64,000 bases of DNA from assembly GCF_013409345.1 (NCBI RefSeq), contig NZ_JACCBB010000001.1, forward strand, positions 682,001 through 746,000, given 5' to 3'. Below are positions 18,436-28,106 of this stretch, in pieces (position 1 is the stretch's first letter; the number at the start of each line of letters is the position of its first letter). The position numbers and the translations under genes were made by a program. The notes below the pieces were generated by a model, which ran no database searches, was not told where the DNA came from, and was given only the letters and a program-made list of their open reading frames with translations. The DNA comes from Kineococcus aurantiacus. GTDB taxonomy: Bacteria; Actinomycetota; Actinomycetes; Actinomycetales; Kineococcaceae.

Positions 18436-19458
18436 GTGAGCCGAACGGTGGACACGCACGGCCAGCCCCTGAAGCTGGGGTACAAGGCGTCGGCGGAGCA
18501 GTTCACGCCCGGGGCCCTGGCCGACTTCGCCGTCCAGGCCGAGGAGCAGGGCCTGGACTCGGTGTGGATCTCCGACCACTTCCAGCCCTGGCGCCACGTC
18601 GACGGGCACGCCCCCTCGGCCCTGACCTGGCTGCCGTGGGTGGCGGCCAAGACCTCCCGGGTGCAGCTGGGCACCAGCGTCCTGACCCCCACCCTGCGCT
18701 ACAACCCCGCCGTCATCGCCCAGGCCTTCGCCACCCTCGGGGTCCTGGCCCCGGGCCGGGCGATCCTGGGCGTGGGCACCGGCGAGGCCCTCAACGAGCA
18801 CGCCGTCGGCGTCGACTTCCCCGAGGTCAAGGAACGCTTCGCCCGGCTGCGCGAGGCGGTGCGGCTCATCAAGCAGCTGTGGGCCGGGGAGCGGGTCACC
18901 TTCGAGGGCGACTACTACCGGCTGCACGACGCGACCGTCTACGACCGGCCCGAGGTCCCCGTCCCGATCTACGTCGCCGGGGGCGGGCCGGGGGTCACCA
19001 AGTACGCCGGCCGGGCCGGGGACGGGTACATCTGCACCTCCGGCAAGGGCATGGACCTGTACTCCGACACCCTGCTGCCGGCGTTGCGGGAGGGGCTGGA
19101 GGCCTCGGGGCGCACCGAGGACCAGATCGACCGGACCATCGAGATCAAGCTGTCCTTCGACGAGGACCCCGCGAAGGCGCTGGAGAACACGCGGTTCTGG
19201 GCGCCGCTGTCGCTGACCGCGGAGCAGAAGTCGCAGGTCCACGACCCCGTGGAGATGGCGCGGCTGGCCGACGAGCTGCCCATCGAGCAGGTCGCCAAGC
19301 GCTGGATCGTCTCCAGCGACCCGGCGGAGGTCGCGGCGAAGGTGCAGGAGTACGTCGACGCCGGGTTCACCCACCTGGTCTTCCACGCCCCCGGTCACGA
19401 CCAGTCGCGGTTCCTGAGCCAGTTCACCGCCGACGTCGTGCCGCTGCTGCGGCCCTGA
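18436..19458 (+). CDS. fgd: F420-dependent glucose-6-phosphate dehydrogenase
   Basis: The enzyme oxidises glucose-6-phosphate while reducing coenzyme F420, the main F420H2 source in many actinobacteria. The 340-residue LLM-fold protein opens with [12 protein letters not shown], a hallmark of FGD. It keeps [30 protein letters not shown] and [11 protein letters not shown]. The start GTG 18436 is chosen because GGAAGG at 18422-18427 and TAGGTT at 18397-18402 give a 27-nt leader. Its product could feed the two other LLM oxidoreductases of the window. Confidence 0.9.
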   Translation: MSRTVDTHGQPLKLGYKASAEQFTPGALADFAVQAEEQGLDSVWISDHFQPWRHVDGHAPSALTWLPWVAAKTSRVQLGTSVLTPTLRYNPAVIAQAFATLGVLAPGRAILGVGTGEALNEHAVGVDFPEVKERFARLREAVRLIKQLWAGERVTFEGDYYRLHDATVYDRPEVPVPIYVAGGGPGVTKYAGRAGDGYICTSGKGMDLYSDTLLPALREGLEASGRTEDQIDRTIEIKLSFDEDPAKALENTRFWAPLSLTAEQKSQVHDPVEMARLADELPIEQVAKRWIVSSDPAEVAAKVQEYVDAGFTHLVFHAPGHDQSRFLSQFTADVVPLLRP

Positions 19459-19464
19459 CCCCGG

Positions 19465-19510
19465 CACCCCCACCCCACCCCACCCCCACCCCCACCCCCA
19501 CCCCCCACCC
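19465..19510. repeat. C-rich/G-rich tandem tract with G-quadruplex potential on the minus strand
   Basis: Just after the fgd stop, the plus strand consists of repeated CCCCA and CCCCCA units. The minus strand therefore has at least four consecutive runs of 4-6 G separated by single T residues. It lies beside a 20-bp terminator stem at the meeting point of two convergent genes. Confidence 0.8.
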
Positions 19511-19527
19511 GCGCCCGTACCGCTCGA

Positions 19528-19576
19528 AGCACGGTTCGGGCCCTCCCGCGCCGTCGGGGAGGGCCCGAACCGTGCT
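19528..19576. terminator. Very strong bidirectional terminator between fgd and glnE
   Basis: AGCACGGTTCGGGCCCTCCC pairs perfectly with its complement at 19557-19576 over 20 bp, with a 9-nt loop. It lies between convergent stop codons. Confidence 0.85.
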
Positions 19577-19599
19577 CGGAGCGGGGGGGGGTGGCGCGG

Positions 19600-22500
19600 T
19601 CAGCTCCCCGTGCGGCCGTAGAAGACGCGCTCGACGACGGCCCGGCAGCGACGGGTGGTGCGCAGGTACAGCTCCTCGAACTCGCGGGAGCTGCCCGGTT
19701 CGAAGCCGAACATGCGCGCCACCCCGTCCAGGTCCCGGGCCTGGGTGGGCAGGGAGTCACCGGTCTTGCCGCGCCACAGCGCGACGGCGTTGCGCGCGCG
19801 GGAGGCCAGGTCCCAGGCCGTCAGGAGGGTCTCGGCGTCCTCGGCGGCGACCAGGCCGGCCGCCGACGCGGCCCGCAGCGCCCCGGGCGTCGACAGCGAC
19901 CGCAACCCCTCGTGCTCGGCGGCGTGCTGCAGCTGCAGCAGCTGCGCGGTCCACTCGACGTCGGAGATCGCCCCCCGGCCCAGCTTGAGGTGGCGGGCCG
20001 GGTCCGCCCCGCGCGGCAGCCGCTCGGCCTCCACGCGCGCCTTGATGCGCCGCACCTCGCGGACGTCGGCGTCGGACAGGCCCCCCGCGGGCCAGCGCAG
20101 CGGGTCGACGAGGGCGAGGAAGCGCTCGCCGAGGTCGGCGTCACCGGCCACGGGCCGGGCCCGCAGCAGCGCCTGCGCCTCCCAGGACAGCGACCAGCGC
20201 TGGTAGTACGCGCGGTAGCTGTCCAGGGACCGCACGAGCGGGCCGTTGCGGCCCTCGGGCCGCAGGTCGGCGTCCACCTCCAGGGCCGGTTCGGGGCCGG
20301 CGGCCGCCAGCTGCCGGCGCAGCTCGGCCACGACCTCGGTGGCCGCCCTCTGGGCGGCCGTCTCGTCGGCACCCGGCAGCGGGTCGTGGACGAACAGCAC
20401 GTCCGCGTCGCTGCCGTACCCGGTCTCCCCCGCCCCCAGCCGGCCCATGCCCACCACGAGCAGCCGGGTCGGCAGCGGGCCGCCCCGGCGGCGCTCCAGG
20501 TCGGCCACGGTGCGGCGCAGCGTGACGTCGAGGACCGCCTGGTCGGCGTCGGCGAGCGCCCGCCCGACCCCGGCGAGGTCCCGCACGCCCACGAGGTCGG
20601 CCACGACGGTGCGGAACTGCTCGCGCCGGCGCACCCCGCGCGCGGCCAGGACGGCCGCGCCCAGCTCCTCGCGGCGACCGGCGGCGGCCTCGGCGTCGGC
20701 GAGGACCTCCCCGACGTCCTCGGGGGCCAGGCGGTCGTCGTCGGCGAAGACGGAGACGGCCTCGGGTGAGCGCAGGAGCAGCTCGGTGGGCATGCGCGCC
20801 GCGGACAGCACGTAGGCCAGGCGCTCGGCGGCGGCGCCGGCGTCGCGCAGCATCGTCAGGAACCACTGGGTGCCGGCGAGCGCCTCGGAGACGCGGCGGA
20901 ACGCCAGCAGGCCGGCGTCGGGGTCGGCGCCGTCGGCGAACCAGGCGAGCATGACGGGCAGCAGCGTGCGCTGGATGCTCGCGCGCCGGCTGACGCCGCC
21001 GGTGAGGGCCTCCAGGTGGCGCAGGGCCCCGGCGGGGTCGCGGTAGCCGAGGGCGGCCAGGCGCTCGCGGGCGGCCTCGGCCGACAGCTGGGCGTCGATG
21101 CGGGCGTCGGCGGCGGGCAGCTTGGCCACGGCCGTCAGCAGCGGCCGGTAGAACAGCTTCTCGTGCAGGCGCCGCACGTCGCGGCGGGTGCCGCGCCAGA
21201 CGTCCTCGAGCCCCTGGACGGGGTCCGGGCGCAGCCCCAGCGAGCGCCCGAGGCGGCGCAGGTCGGCCTCGGCCGTGGGCAGGACGTGGGTGCGGCGCAG
21301 CCGGTGCACCTGGATGCGGTGCTCCAGGGAGCGCAGCAACCGGTAGTCGCGGTCGAGCTCACCGGCGTCGCTGCGCCCGACGTACCCGTAGGCCGCGAGC
21401 GCCTCGAGGGCTTCGAGGGTGTTGGCGCTGCGGCGCAGCCGCTCGTCGCTGCGGCCGTGGACCATCTGCAGCAGCTGGATGCTGAACTCGACGTCGCGCA
21501 GGCCGCCGGCGCCGAGCTTGAGCTGGCGGTCGGCCTCCTTGGAGGGGATGAGGGACTCCACGCGGCGGCGCATGGCCTGGACCTCCCCGACGAAGCCCTC
21601 GCGCTCGCTGGCGCTCCAGACCAGGGGGGCGATGGCGGTCAGGTACTCCCAGCCGAGGGCGAGGTCGCCGGCGACGGGCCGGGCCTTGAGCAGGGCCTGG
21701 AACTCCCACGTCTTGGCCCACCGGCGGTAGTACCCCAGGTGGCTGGCCAGGGTGCGCACGAGGGGGCCGGCCTTGCCCTCCGGGCGCAGGGCCGCGTCGA
21801 CCTCCCACAGCGCCCCCTCCCCGGTGGGGGCCGAGCAGATGCGCTGCAGCGCGGCGGCGAGCTTGGCGCCGACGGCGAGGGCGTCGTCCTCGGCGGCGCC
21901 GGGGGCGGGTTCGGCGACGTAGACGACGTCGACGTCGGAGAGGTAGTTCAGCTCCCGACCGCCGGTCTTGCCCATGCCCAGCACGGCGAGCCGGCAGGCG
22001 CGCCACGAACCGGGACCGGTGGCCGGGTCGTGGCCGGGCAGCTCGGACCGGGCGATCGCCAGGGCGGCGTCCAGGGCCGCGGCGGCGAGGTCGGCGAGCT
22101 CGGCGGAGGTCAGGTGCAGGACGGCCAGGGGGTCGGGGCTGGCGAGGTCGCGGCCGGCGAGGCCCACGAGGCGGCGGCGGTAGGCCACCCGCAGCGCGTC
22201 GACCGGGTCCGGTCCGCTCCCCGTCCCGCCCCCGGCGACGGGCACGGGGTCGGTGGGGTCGGCCCCCACGGCGGTGAGCAGCTCGGTGCGCAGCTCGCCG
22301 GGGTCCGGCGGGGTCGCCGAGGCCAGGACCGTCCACTGCCGGGGGTGGCGCACGAGGTGGTCGGTCAGGGCCAGCGAGCCGCCGAGGACGCCCAGCAGCC
22401 GGGCCGGGGTGCCCCCGGCCGGGCCGTCCCCGCCGCGCACCAGGCCCAGGGCGGCGGCGACGCACTCGTCGGGGGGGTCGGCGGGGCCCCGGCCGGCGGT

Positions 22501-22731
22501 GAGCGCCTCGACCCAGCGGACCAGGCCCAGCAGGGCCTGGTCGGGGTCGGCGGTGCGGCCCAGGGCGCGGACGAGGTCGCCCGCGCCGTCGGTGAGCTCC
22601 TGGTCGCCCTCGACGTGCACGACGTCGGCCAGGACGGGGTCGCGCAGCAGGCGCAGGGCCCGGTCGGGGTCGGCGAACCCCGCCCGGACCAGTTGCGCGG
22701 CGGCGGAGGAGCGTCGGCCCTGGGTGCTCAC
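19600..22731 (-). CDS. glnE: Bifunctional glutamine synthetase adenylyltransferase/deadenylase
   Basis: GlnE attaches and removes AMP on the regulatory tyrosine of type I-beta glutamine synthetase. The 1043-residue protein has two nucleotidyltransferase halves. The deadenylase half carries NYLSDVDVVYV (about residues 262-272) and the adenylylase half carries GYGSDADVLFV (about residue 774). Helical linker segments such as KLGAGGLRDVEFSIQLLQ and KLGRGAISDVEWTAQLLQ mark the duplication. GTG 22731 (MSTQGRR) starts 10 nt after the glnA2 stop, so the pair forms an operon. The target Tyr402 is in GlnA at 13992-15416. Confidence 0.95.
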   Translation of the reverse strand: MSTQGRRSSAAAQLVRAGFADPDRALRLLRDPVLADVVHVEGDQELTDGAGDLVRALGRTADPDQALLGLVRWVEALTAGRGPADPPDECVAAALGLVRGGDGPAGGTPARLLGVLGGSLALTDHLVRHPRQWTVLASATPPDPGELRTELLTAVGADPTDPVPVAGGGTGSGPDPVDALRVAYRRRLVGLAGRDLASPDPLAVLHLTSAELADLAAAALDAALAIARSELPGHDPATGPGSWRACRLAVLGMGKTGGRELNYLSDVDVVYVAEPAPGAAEDDALAVGAKLAAALQRICSAPTGEGALWEVDAALRPEGKAGPLVRTLASHLGYYRRWAKTWEFQALLKARPVAGDLALGWEYLTAIAPLVWSASEREGFVGEVQAMRRRVESLIPSKEADRQLKLGAGGLRDVEFSIQLLQMVHGRSDERLRRSANTLEALEALAAYGYVGRSDAGELDRDYRLLRSLEHRIQVHRLRRTHVLPTAEADLRRLGRSLGLRPDPVQGLEDVWRGTRRDVRRLHEKLFYRPLLTAVAKLPAADARIDAQLSAEAARERLAALGYRDPAGALRHLEALTGGVSRRASIQRTLLPVMLAWFADGADPDAGLLAFRRVSEALAGTQWFLTMLRDAGAAAERLAYVLSAARMPTELLLRSPEAVSVFADDDRLAPEDVGEVLADAEAAAGRREELGAAVLAARGVRRREQFRTVVADLVGVRDLAGVGRALADADQAVLDVTLRRTVADLERRRGGPLPTRLLVVGMGRLGAGETGYGSDADVLFVHDPLPGADETAAQRAATEVVAELRRQLAAAGPEPALEVDADLRPEGRNGPLVRSLDSYRAYYQRWSLSWEAQALLRARPVAGDADLGERFLALVDPLRWPAGGLSDADVREVRRIKARVEAERLPRGADPARHLKLGRGAISDVEWTAQLLQLQHAAEHEGLRSLSTPGALRAASAAGLVAAEDAETLLTAWDLASRARNAVALWRGKTGDSLPTQARDLDGVARMFGFEPGSSREFEELYLRTTRRCRAVVERVFYGRTGS

Positions 22732-22741
22732 GAGGGGACGC

Positions 22742-24085
22742 TCACAGCAGGGGCAGGTACCGCTGCAGCTCGAACGGCGTCACCTGGGAGCGGTAGTCGG
22801 CCCACTCCTGGCGCTTGTTGCGCAGGAAGTAGTCGAAGACGCCCTCGCCGAGGGTCTCGGCGACCAGCTCGGAGCGCTCCATGACCGAGATGGCGTGCTC
22901 CAGGCTCTGCGGCAGCGGTTCGATGCCCATGGAGCGGCGCTCGGCGTCGGTGAGGGACCAGACGTCGTCCTCGGCGCCGTCGGGCAGCTCGTAGCCCTCC
23001 TCGATGCCCTTCAGGCCCGCGCTCAGCAGCAGCGCGAACGCCAGGTAGGGGTTGGCGGCGGAGTCCAGGGCCCGGTACTCCACGCGGACCGACTGCCCCT
23101 TGGAGGGTTTGTACATCGGGACGCGCACGAGGGCGGAGCGGTTGTTGTGGCCCCAGCAGATGTAGCTGGGGGCCTCCCCGCCGGCCCACAACCGCTTGTA
23201 GGAGTTGACGAACTGGTTCGTCACGGCGGTGATCTCGGCGGCGTGCCGCAGGACGCCGGCGATGAACCGCCGGCCGGTGCGGGACAGCTGGTACTCCGCG
23301 CCCGCCTCGTAGAAGGCGTTGGCGTCGCCGTCGAACAGCGACAGGTGGGTGTGCATGCCCGAACCCGGTTCGCCCGCCAGCGGTTTGGGCATGAAGCTGG
23401 CGTACACGCCCTGGTCGCGGGCGACCTCCTTGAGGACCGTCCGGAACGTCATGATGTTGTCCGCGGTCGTCAGCGCGTCGGCGTACCGCAGGTCGATCTC
23501 GTTCTGGCCCGGGCCGCCCTCGTGGTGGCTGAACTCCACCGAGATGCCCATGCTCTCCAGCGTCGAGATGGCCGTGCGGCGGAAGTCGGTGGTGGTGCTG
23601 CCGGGGTGGTTGTCGAAGTAGCCGACGTAGTCCACCGGCTCGGGCGTCGCCCCGCGCTCCAGCGGCCCCTTGAAGAGGTAGAACTCGATCTCGGGGTGCG
23701 TGTAGAACGTGTAGCCCGCCTGGGCGGCCTTGTCGAGGGCGCGCTTGAGGACGAAGCGCGGGTCCGAGCGCGCCGGCTGCCCGTCCGGGGTGAGGATGTC
23801 GCAGAAGATGCGGGCGGTGCCCTGGTGCTCGTCGGTGGTGCGCCACGGCAGCACCTGGAAGGTGGACGGCTCGGGCTGCAGCAGCATGTCCGACTCCGAG
23901 ACGCGGCTCAGGCCCTCGATGGCCGACCCGTCGAAGCCGATGCCCTCGCCGAAGGCGCCCTCGAGCTCGGCCGGGGCGATCGCCACCGACTTCAGCGTCC
24001 CGATGACGTCGGTGAACCAGAGCCGGACGAAGCGGATGTCCCGCTCCTCCAGCGTCCGCAGCACGAACTCCTGCTGGCGGTCCAT
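22742..24085 (-). CDS. glnA2: Glutamine synthetase type I, GlnA2-like, without adenylylation site
   Basis: The 447-residue protein has the glutamine synthetase fold: GIGFDGSAIEG, KPLAGEPGSGMHTHLS, NNRSALVRVP and [10 protein letters not shown]. At the place where GlnA has LYELPPEE, this protein reads VWSLTDAERRSMGI and lacks the modifiable tyrosine, as do mycobacterial and streptomycete GlnA2 proteins. In streptomycetes related GlnA-like enzymes include polyamine glutamylases, so true glutamine synthesis is likely but not certain. ATG 24085 follows GAAGG. It is co-transcribed with glnE. Confidence 0.9.
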   Translation of the reverse strand: MDRQQEFVLRTLEERDIRFVRLWFTDVIGTLKSVAIAPAELEGAFGEGIGFDGSAIEGLSRVSESDMLLQPEPSTFQVLPWRTTDEHQGTARIFCDILTPDGQPARSDPRFVLKRALDKAAQAGYTFYTHPEIEFYLFKGPLERGATPEPVDYVGYFDNHPGSTTTDFRRTAISTLESMGISVEFSHHEGGPGQNEIDLRYADALTTADNIMTFRTVLKEVARDQGVYASFMPKPLAGEPGSGMHTHLSLFDGDANAFYEAGAEYQLSRTGRRFIAGVLRHAAEITAVTNQFVNSYKRLWAGGEAPSYICWGHNNRSALVRVPMYKPSKGQSVRVEYRALDSAANPYLAFALLLSAGLKGIEEGYELPDGAEDDVWSLTDAERRSMGIEPLPQSLEHAISVMERSELVAETLGEGVFDYFLRNKRQEWADYRSQVTPFELQRYLPLL

Positions 24086-24219
24086 GGCACCCTTCCCGTC
24101 GCGTCCGATCACCGGGCCGTCGGTGCTCCCGCTGGCCCCCGTAGGTCAACGGGGTCATCATCGCGCACGGGCGCGCCCGGTCGCCCCGCACCCCGGCTGA
24201 CCCGCCCCCACCGGCTCAC

Positions 24220-24225
24220 TAGGCT
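24220..24225 (+). promoter_or_regulatory. Leaderless -10 box for nadE
   Basis: TAGGCT is followed by 6 nt and ATG 24232. Its sequence and spacing are identical to the lipA box. Confidence 0.55.
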
Positions 24226-24231
24226 GCCCCC

Positions 24232-26004
24232 ATGCCCCAGCTGCGCGTGGCCATGGCCCAGATCGACACGACCGTCGGCGACCTCGACGGCAACGTCGCG
24301 GCCGTCCGGGAGTGGACGGCCCGCGCCGCGCGCGACGGCGCGCACCTGGTGCTGTTCCCCGAGACCGCCGTGACGGGCTACCCCGTGGAGGACCTGGCCC
24401 TGCGCCCCTCCTTCGTGGCGGCCTCGCGGCGGGCCGTGGGGCGGCTGGCGGCCGAGATCGCCGACGACGGCCACGGCGACGTGGCGGTGGTCGTCGGGTA
24501 CGTCGACCACCACGAGGGCCGGGGCCGGCCGCAGAACTGCGCGGCCGTCCTGCACGGCGGGCGCGTGGTGGGCCGGTACGCCAAGCACCACCTGCCGAAC
24601 TACGGCGTCTTCGACGAGTACCGCATCTTCACCCCCGGCGACGACCTGCTCGTGGCGCGCGTGCGCGGGGTCGACGTGGCCGTGGCGATCTGCGAGGACC
24701 TGTGGCAGGACGGCGGGCCGGTGCAGATGGCCGACGACGCCGGCGCCGGGCTGCTGGCCGTCCTCAACGGCTCCCCGTACGAGCGCAACAAGGACGACGT
24801 GCGCCTGGAGCTGGTCGCGCGGCGCGCGGCCGAGGCGGGCTGCCCCATCGCCTACGTCAACGCCGTCGGCGGCCAGGACGAGCTGGTCTTCGACGGGGAC
24901 TCCCTCGTGGTGGCCGCCGACGGCACCGTCCTGGCCCGCGGGCCGCAGTTCCGCGAGTCCCTGGTCGTCACCGACCTCGACCTGCCCGCGGCGGTCACGA
25001 CCCCTGGCTGGGAGGAGCGCATCGCGCGCGTCACGGTCAGCGAGGAGCCCGTGCCGGCCTACGAGCCCCGGGCCTCGGAGGTCCTCGAACCGCTGCCGGA
25101 CGTCGCCGACGTCCACGCCGCCATCGTCCTGGGCCTGCGGGACTACGTGCGCAAGAACGGTTTCCGGTCCGTCATCGTCGCCGTCTCGGGCGGCATCGAC
25201 TCCGCTCTGGTGGCGAGCCTGGCCTGCGACGCGATCGGCGCGGAGAACGTCGTCGGCATCTCGCTGCCCTCGGGGTACTCCAGCCAGCACTCCCGGGACG
25301 ACGCGCGGGAACTGGCCGAGCGCTGCGGCTTCGAGTACCGGCAGTACGCGATCGCGCCGATGGTCGAGGCGTTCCTGGCCACGGTCCCGCTGCAGGGCGT
25401 CGCCGAGGAGAACCTGCAGGCCCGGGTGCGCGGGACGACGATCATGGGCCTGGCCAACCAGGAGGGCCACCTCACGCTGGCCACCAGCAACAAGAGCGAG
25501 CTGGCCGTGGGGTACTCGACGCTGTACGGCGACTCCGTCGGCGGGTACGCGCCGCTGAAGGACGTCCCCAAGACGCTGGTGTGGGAGCTGTCGCGCTGGC
25601 GCAACGCCGAGGCGGCCGCGCGCGGGGAGAAGCCGCCGATCCCGGAGAACACCATCACCAAGCCGCCGTCGGCCGAGCTGCGCCCGGGCCAGACCGACCA
25701 GGACTCCCTGCCGCCGTACGACGTCCTGGACGCGGTCCTGGAGGACTACGTCGAGGGCGACAAGGGCCGCGCGGACATGCTCGCCGCGGGTTTCGACGGG
25801 GCGCTCGTGGACTCGATCGTCACCCTGGTGGACCGCGCCGAGTGGAAGCGCCGCCAGTTCGCCCCGGGCCCGAAGATCTCCCTGAAGGCGTTCGGGCGCG
25901 ACCGCCGGCTGCCCATCACCAACCGCTGGCGCGAGCCGCAGGCGCCTGCCTCCCTCACGCCGCCGGTGGACGTCAAGACCGACGGCACCGTGGCGGGGGG
26001 CTGA
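24232..26004 (+). CDS. nadE: Glutamine-dependent NAD+ synthetase
   Basis: The enzyme amidates nicotinic acid adenine dinucleotide to NAD+ using glutamine. The 590-residue protein has an N-terminal nitrilase-type glutaminase domain with the triad Glu44 (FPETAVTG), Lys118 ([10 protein letters not shown]) and Cys154 (AICEDLWQD). The C-terminal synthetase domain has the ATP-pyrophosphatase P-loop SGGIDS at 319-324 and ATSNKSE. Its length is slightly below the about 680 residues of mycobacterial NadE and closer to shorter glutamine-dependent forms. It is one base from panB, so the two vitamin-cofactor genes form an operon. Confidence 0.95.
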   Translation: MPQLRVAMAQIDTTVGDLDGNVAAVREWTARAARDGAHLVLFPETAVTGYPVEDLALRPSFVAASRRAVGRLAAEIADDGHGDVAVVVGYVDHHEGRGRPQNCAAVLHGGRVVGRYAKHHLPNYGVFDEYRIFTPGDDLLVARVRGVDVAVAICEDLWQDGGPVQMADDAGAGLLAVLNGSPYERNKDDVRLELVARRAAEAGCPIAYVNAVGGQDELVFDGDSLVVAADGTVLARGPQFRESLVVTDLDLPAAVTTPGWEERIARVTVSEEPVPAYEPRASEVLEPLPDVADVHAAIVLGLRDYVRKNGFRSVIVAVSGGIDSALVASLACDAIGAENVVGISLPSGYSSQHSRDDARELAERCGFEYRQYAIAPMVEAFLATVPLQGVAEENLQARVRGTTIMGLANQEGHLTLATSNKSELAVGYSTLYGDSVGGYAPLKDVPKTLVWELSRWRNAEAAARGEKPPIPENTITKPPSAELRPGQTDQDSLPPYDVLDAVLEDYVEGDKGRADMLAAGFDGALVDSIVTLVDRAEWKRRQFAPGPKISLKAFGRDRRLPITNRWREPQAPASLTPPVDVKTDGTVAGG

Positions 26005-26005
26005 G

Positions 26006-26827
26006 GTGGCCTACGCCGCGGAGACGCCCGCGCCGCGCCGGCGCACGCGCGTGCACCACCTGCAGCAGTGGAAGGACGCGGGCGAGAAGTGGGCCATGCT
26101 CACCAGCTACGACGCCCTGACGGCCGCGGTGTTCGACGAGGCCGGCATCCCCGCGCTGCTCGTGGGCGACTCGGCGGCGAACACGGTGTTCGGGATGCCC
26201 AGCACCCTGCCGGTGACGCTGGAGCACCTGCTGCCGCTGGTGCGGGCCGTGGTGGCCGGGGCGCCGCACGCCCTCGTCGTGGCCGACCTGCCCTTCGGGT
26301 CCTACGAGGCCTCCGACGTGCAGGCCGTGCAGTCCGCCGTCCGCCTCATGAAGGAGGGCGGGGCGCACGCGGTGAAGCTGGAGGGCGGGGTGCGGACCGC
26401 CTCGCGGGTGCGCGCGGTCGTCGCGGCGGGGATCCCCGTGATGGGGCACGTCGGGTTCACGCCGCAGGCCGAGCACGCCCTGGGCGGCTACCGGGTGCAG
26501 GGCCGGGGGGAGGCGGGCGGGCAGGTGCTGGCCGACGCCCGCGCCGTCGCCGAGGCGGGGGCCTTCTCCGTCGTCCTGGAGATGGTCCCGGCCGAGGTGG
26601 CCGAGCAGGTCACCCGGACCCTGGCCGTGCCGACCGTCGGCATCGGGGCGGGGGCCGGCTGCGACGCGCAGGTCCTCGTCTGGCAGGACTTCGCGGGCCT
26701 GAGCGGGCGGACGGCGACGTTCGTCCGCAAGTTCGCCGACGTCCGCGCGGTGCTGTCCGAGGCGGCCCGCGAGTACGCCGCCGAGGTGCGCGGGGGGTCC
26801 TTCCCGGGGCCCGAGCACTCCTTCTGA
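26006..26827 (+). CDS. panB: 3-methyl-2-oxobutanoate hydroxymethyltransferase
   Basis: PanB transfers a hydroxymethyl group from methylene-tetrahydrofolate to 2-oxoisovalerate, the first committed step to pantothenate and coenzyme A. The 273-residue protein shows [47 protein letters not shown] and [11 protein letters not shown], which cover the substrate and Mg2+ pocket. GTG 26006 directly follows the nadE stop, with GGGGGGCTGAGG as a likely binding site. CoaD, a later step of the same pathway, is encoded at 52779-53303. Confidence 0.95.
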   Translation: MAYAAETPAPRRRTRVHHLQQWKDAGEKWAMLTSYDALTAAVFDEAGIPALLVGDSAANTVFGMPSTLPVTLEHLLPLVRAVVAGAPHALVVADLPFGSYEASDVQAVQSAVRLMKEGGAHAVKLEGGVRTASRVRAVVAAGIPVMGHVGFTPQAEHALGGYRVQGRGEAGGQVLADARAVAEAGAFSVVLEMVPAEVAEQVTRTLAVPTVGIGAGAGCDAQVLVWQDFAGLSGRTATFVRKFADVRAVLSEAAREYAAEVRGGSFPGPEHSF

Positions 26828-26837
26828 CCGAGCGGTC

Positions 26838-28016
26838 CTAGCGCAGGGACAGCGCCAGGGCCCCGGCCCGCACCTCGTCCAGCGCCCGGCGCAGCGCGCC
26901 GAGCACGACGACGTCGCGGCCCAGGGTCGAGGTGAGGACCAGCGGCCGGGGCGGGGCGAGGAACCGGGGCAGCGCGGCGTTGACGCGGTCGGCGAGGCCG
27001 GGTGCCGCGGCGACCCCGCCGGCGACGACGACGCGCTCGGGGTCGACGAGGCTGGCCACGGTCGCCACGACGCGGGCCAGCCGTTCAGCGGCGGCCTCCA
27101 GCACCGACCCGGCGAGCTCCTCCCCCGCCGCGGCCGCGGCGACGACGTCCTCGGCGGCCCCCGTGCCGCCGGCGCGGGCGACGAGGTCGCGCAGCACCTT
27201 CCCCAGCCCGTCGGCCGAGCCGACGCCGTCGACGAGGTGGAGGAACCGCATCTCCCCCACGCCCCCGTGGGCCCCGCGCAGCAGCCGGCCGTCGACGACG
27301 ACCCCGGCGCCGAGGCGTTCACCGGCCAGCAGCGTCACGTGGTCGCGCACGCCCCGGCCGCTGCCGCGCCACCCCTCGGCCAGCGCGGCGAGGTTGGCGT
27401 CGTTGTCGGTCAGCACCGGCCACCCGTGCCGGGCGGTCAGCCCGGCGGCGAGGTCGGCGTCGACGAAGGCCCAGTAGGGGTTGCCGGCGGACCCGGTGCG
27501 CCCGGAGGGGTCGACGGGTGCGGGGACCCCGACCGCGACGGACAGCACCCGGGGGTCCCCGGCGTCGGCCAGGGCGCGCCCGACGGTCGCCGCGACGGCC
27601 TCGAAGCGGTCGGCGACGGGCGTGCGGGTGGGGTCGTGGGCCACCTGCAGCGCGGTGTCGGCCAGGGCGCGCCCGCGCAGGTCCGCCACGCGGACCGCGA
27701 TCCGGTGCTCGCCGGCGTCGACGCCCACGACGACCCCGGCCCGGGCCTCGAAGCCGTAGCGCCGGGCGGGCCGGCCCTTGGTGTAGGTGCCGGTGGCCCG
27801 CTCGTCGGGCAGTTCCCGCAGCCAGCCGCGGGTGATGAGCTCGTCGCACACGTCGTGCACGGTGGCGCGGGACAGCCCGGTCGCGGCGATGAGGTCGGTG
27901 CCGGTCACGCCCGGTTCGGGACCGTCCGCGGTCGCGGGCAGGTCCCACACGTGGTGGAGCACGGCGAGCGCGTTGTCGTCGCGCAACCGCCGGGTCACCG
28001 AAACCGTCGTCGCCAC
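26838..28016 (-). CDS. ROK family transcriptional regulator
   Basis: The 392-residue protein has an N-terminal winged helix-turn-helix (GTDLIAATGLSRATVHDVCDELITRGWL, about residues 39-66). A ROK sugar-kinase-like domain follows (VVGVDAGEHRIAVRV, LTDNDANLAALAEGW, GAHGGVGEMRF). The zinc-binding cysteine set of active ROK kinases is not apparent, so it is likely a sugar sensor rather than a kinase. GTG 28016 is set by GAGGAGGG at 28024-28031. It is divergent from an alpha-glucosidase gene and probably represses it from the palindrome at 28057-28074. Confidence 0.88.
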   Translation of the reverse strand: MATTVSVTRRLRDDNALAVLHHVWDLPATADGPEPGVTGTDLIAATGLSRATVHDVCDELITRGWLRELPDERATGTYTKGRPARRYGFEARAGVVVGVDAGEHRIAVRVADLRGRALADTALQVAHDPTRTPVADRFEAVAATVGRALADAGDPRVLSVAVGVPAPVDPSGRTGSAGNPYWAFVDADLAAGLTARHGWPVLTDNDANLAALAEGWRGSGRGVRDHVTLLAGERLGAGVVVDGRLLRGAHGGVGEMRFLHLVDGVGSADGLGKVLRDLVARAGGTGAAEDVVAAAAAGEELAGSVLEAAAERLARVVATVASLVDPERVVVAGGVAAAPGLADRVNAALPRFLAPPRPLVLTSTLGRDVVVLGALRRALDEVRAGALALSLR

Positions 28017-28056
28017 CCCTTGACCCTCCTCGTGCCGCTTGGGCACACTTTAGACA

Positions 28057-28074
28057 GGCCTTAGATTTAAGGCC
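28057..28074. promoter_or_regulatory. Palindromic operator for the ROK regulator
   Basis: GGCCTTA-GATT-TAAGGCC is a perfect 7-4-7 inverted repeat inside an unusually AT-rich island (28045-28090) of the divergent intergenic region. A TTTAGA direct repeat lies immediately beside it. It overlaps the expected promoters of both genes, including TAAAGT on the minus strand, so auto- and target regulation are likely. Confidence 0.7.
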
Positions 28075-28106
28075 AAAACCAACAAAACGATCATCGGAGC
28101 CCCGCC

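Noticed and set aside
19465-19510. CRISPR-like or satellite repeat
   Set aside because: Units are 5-6 nt with no spacers, so it is a simple C-rich tract.
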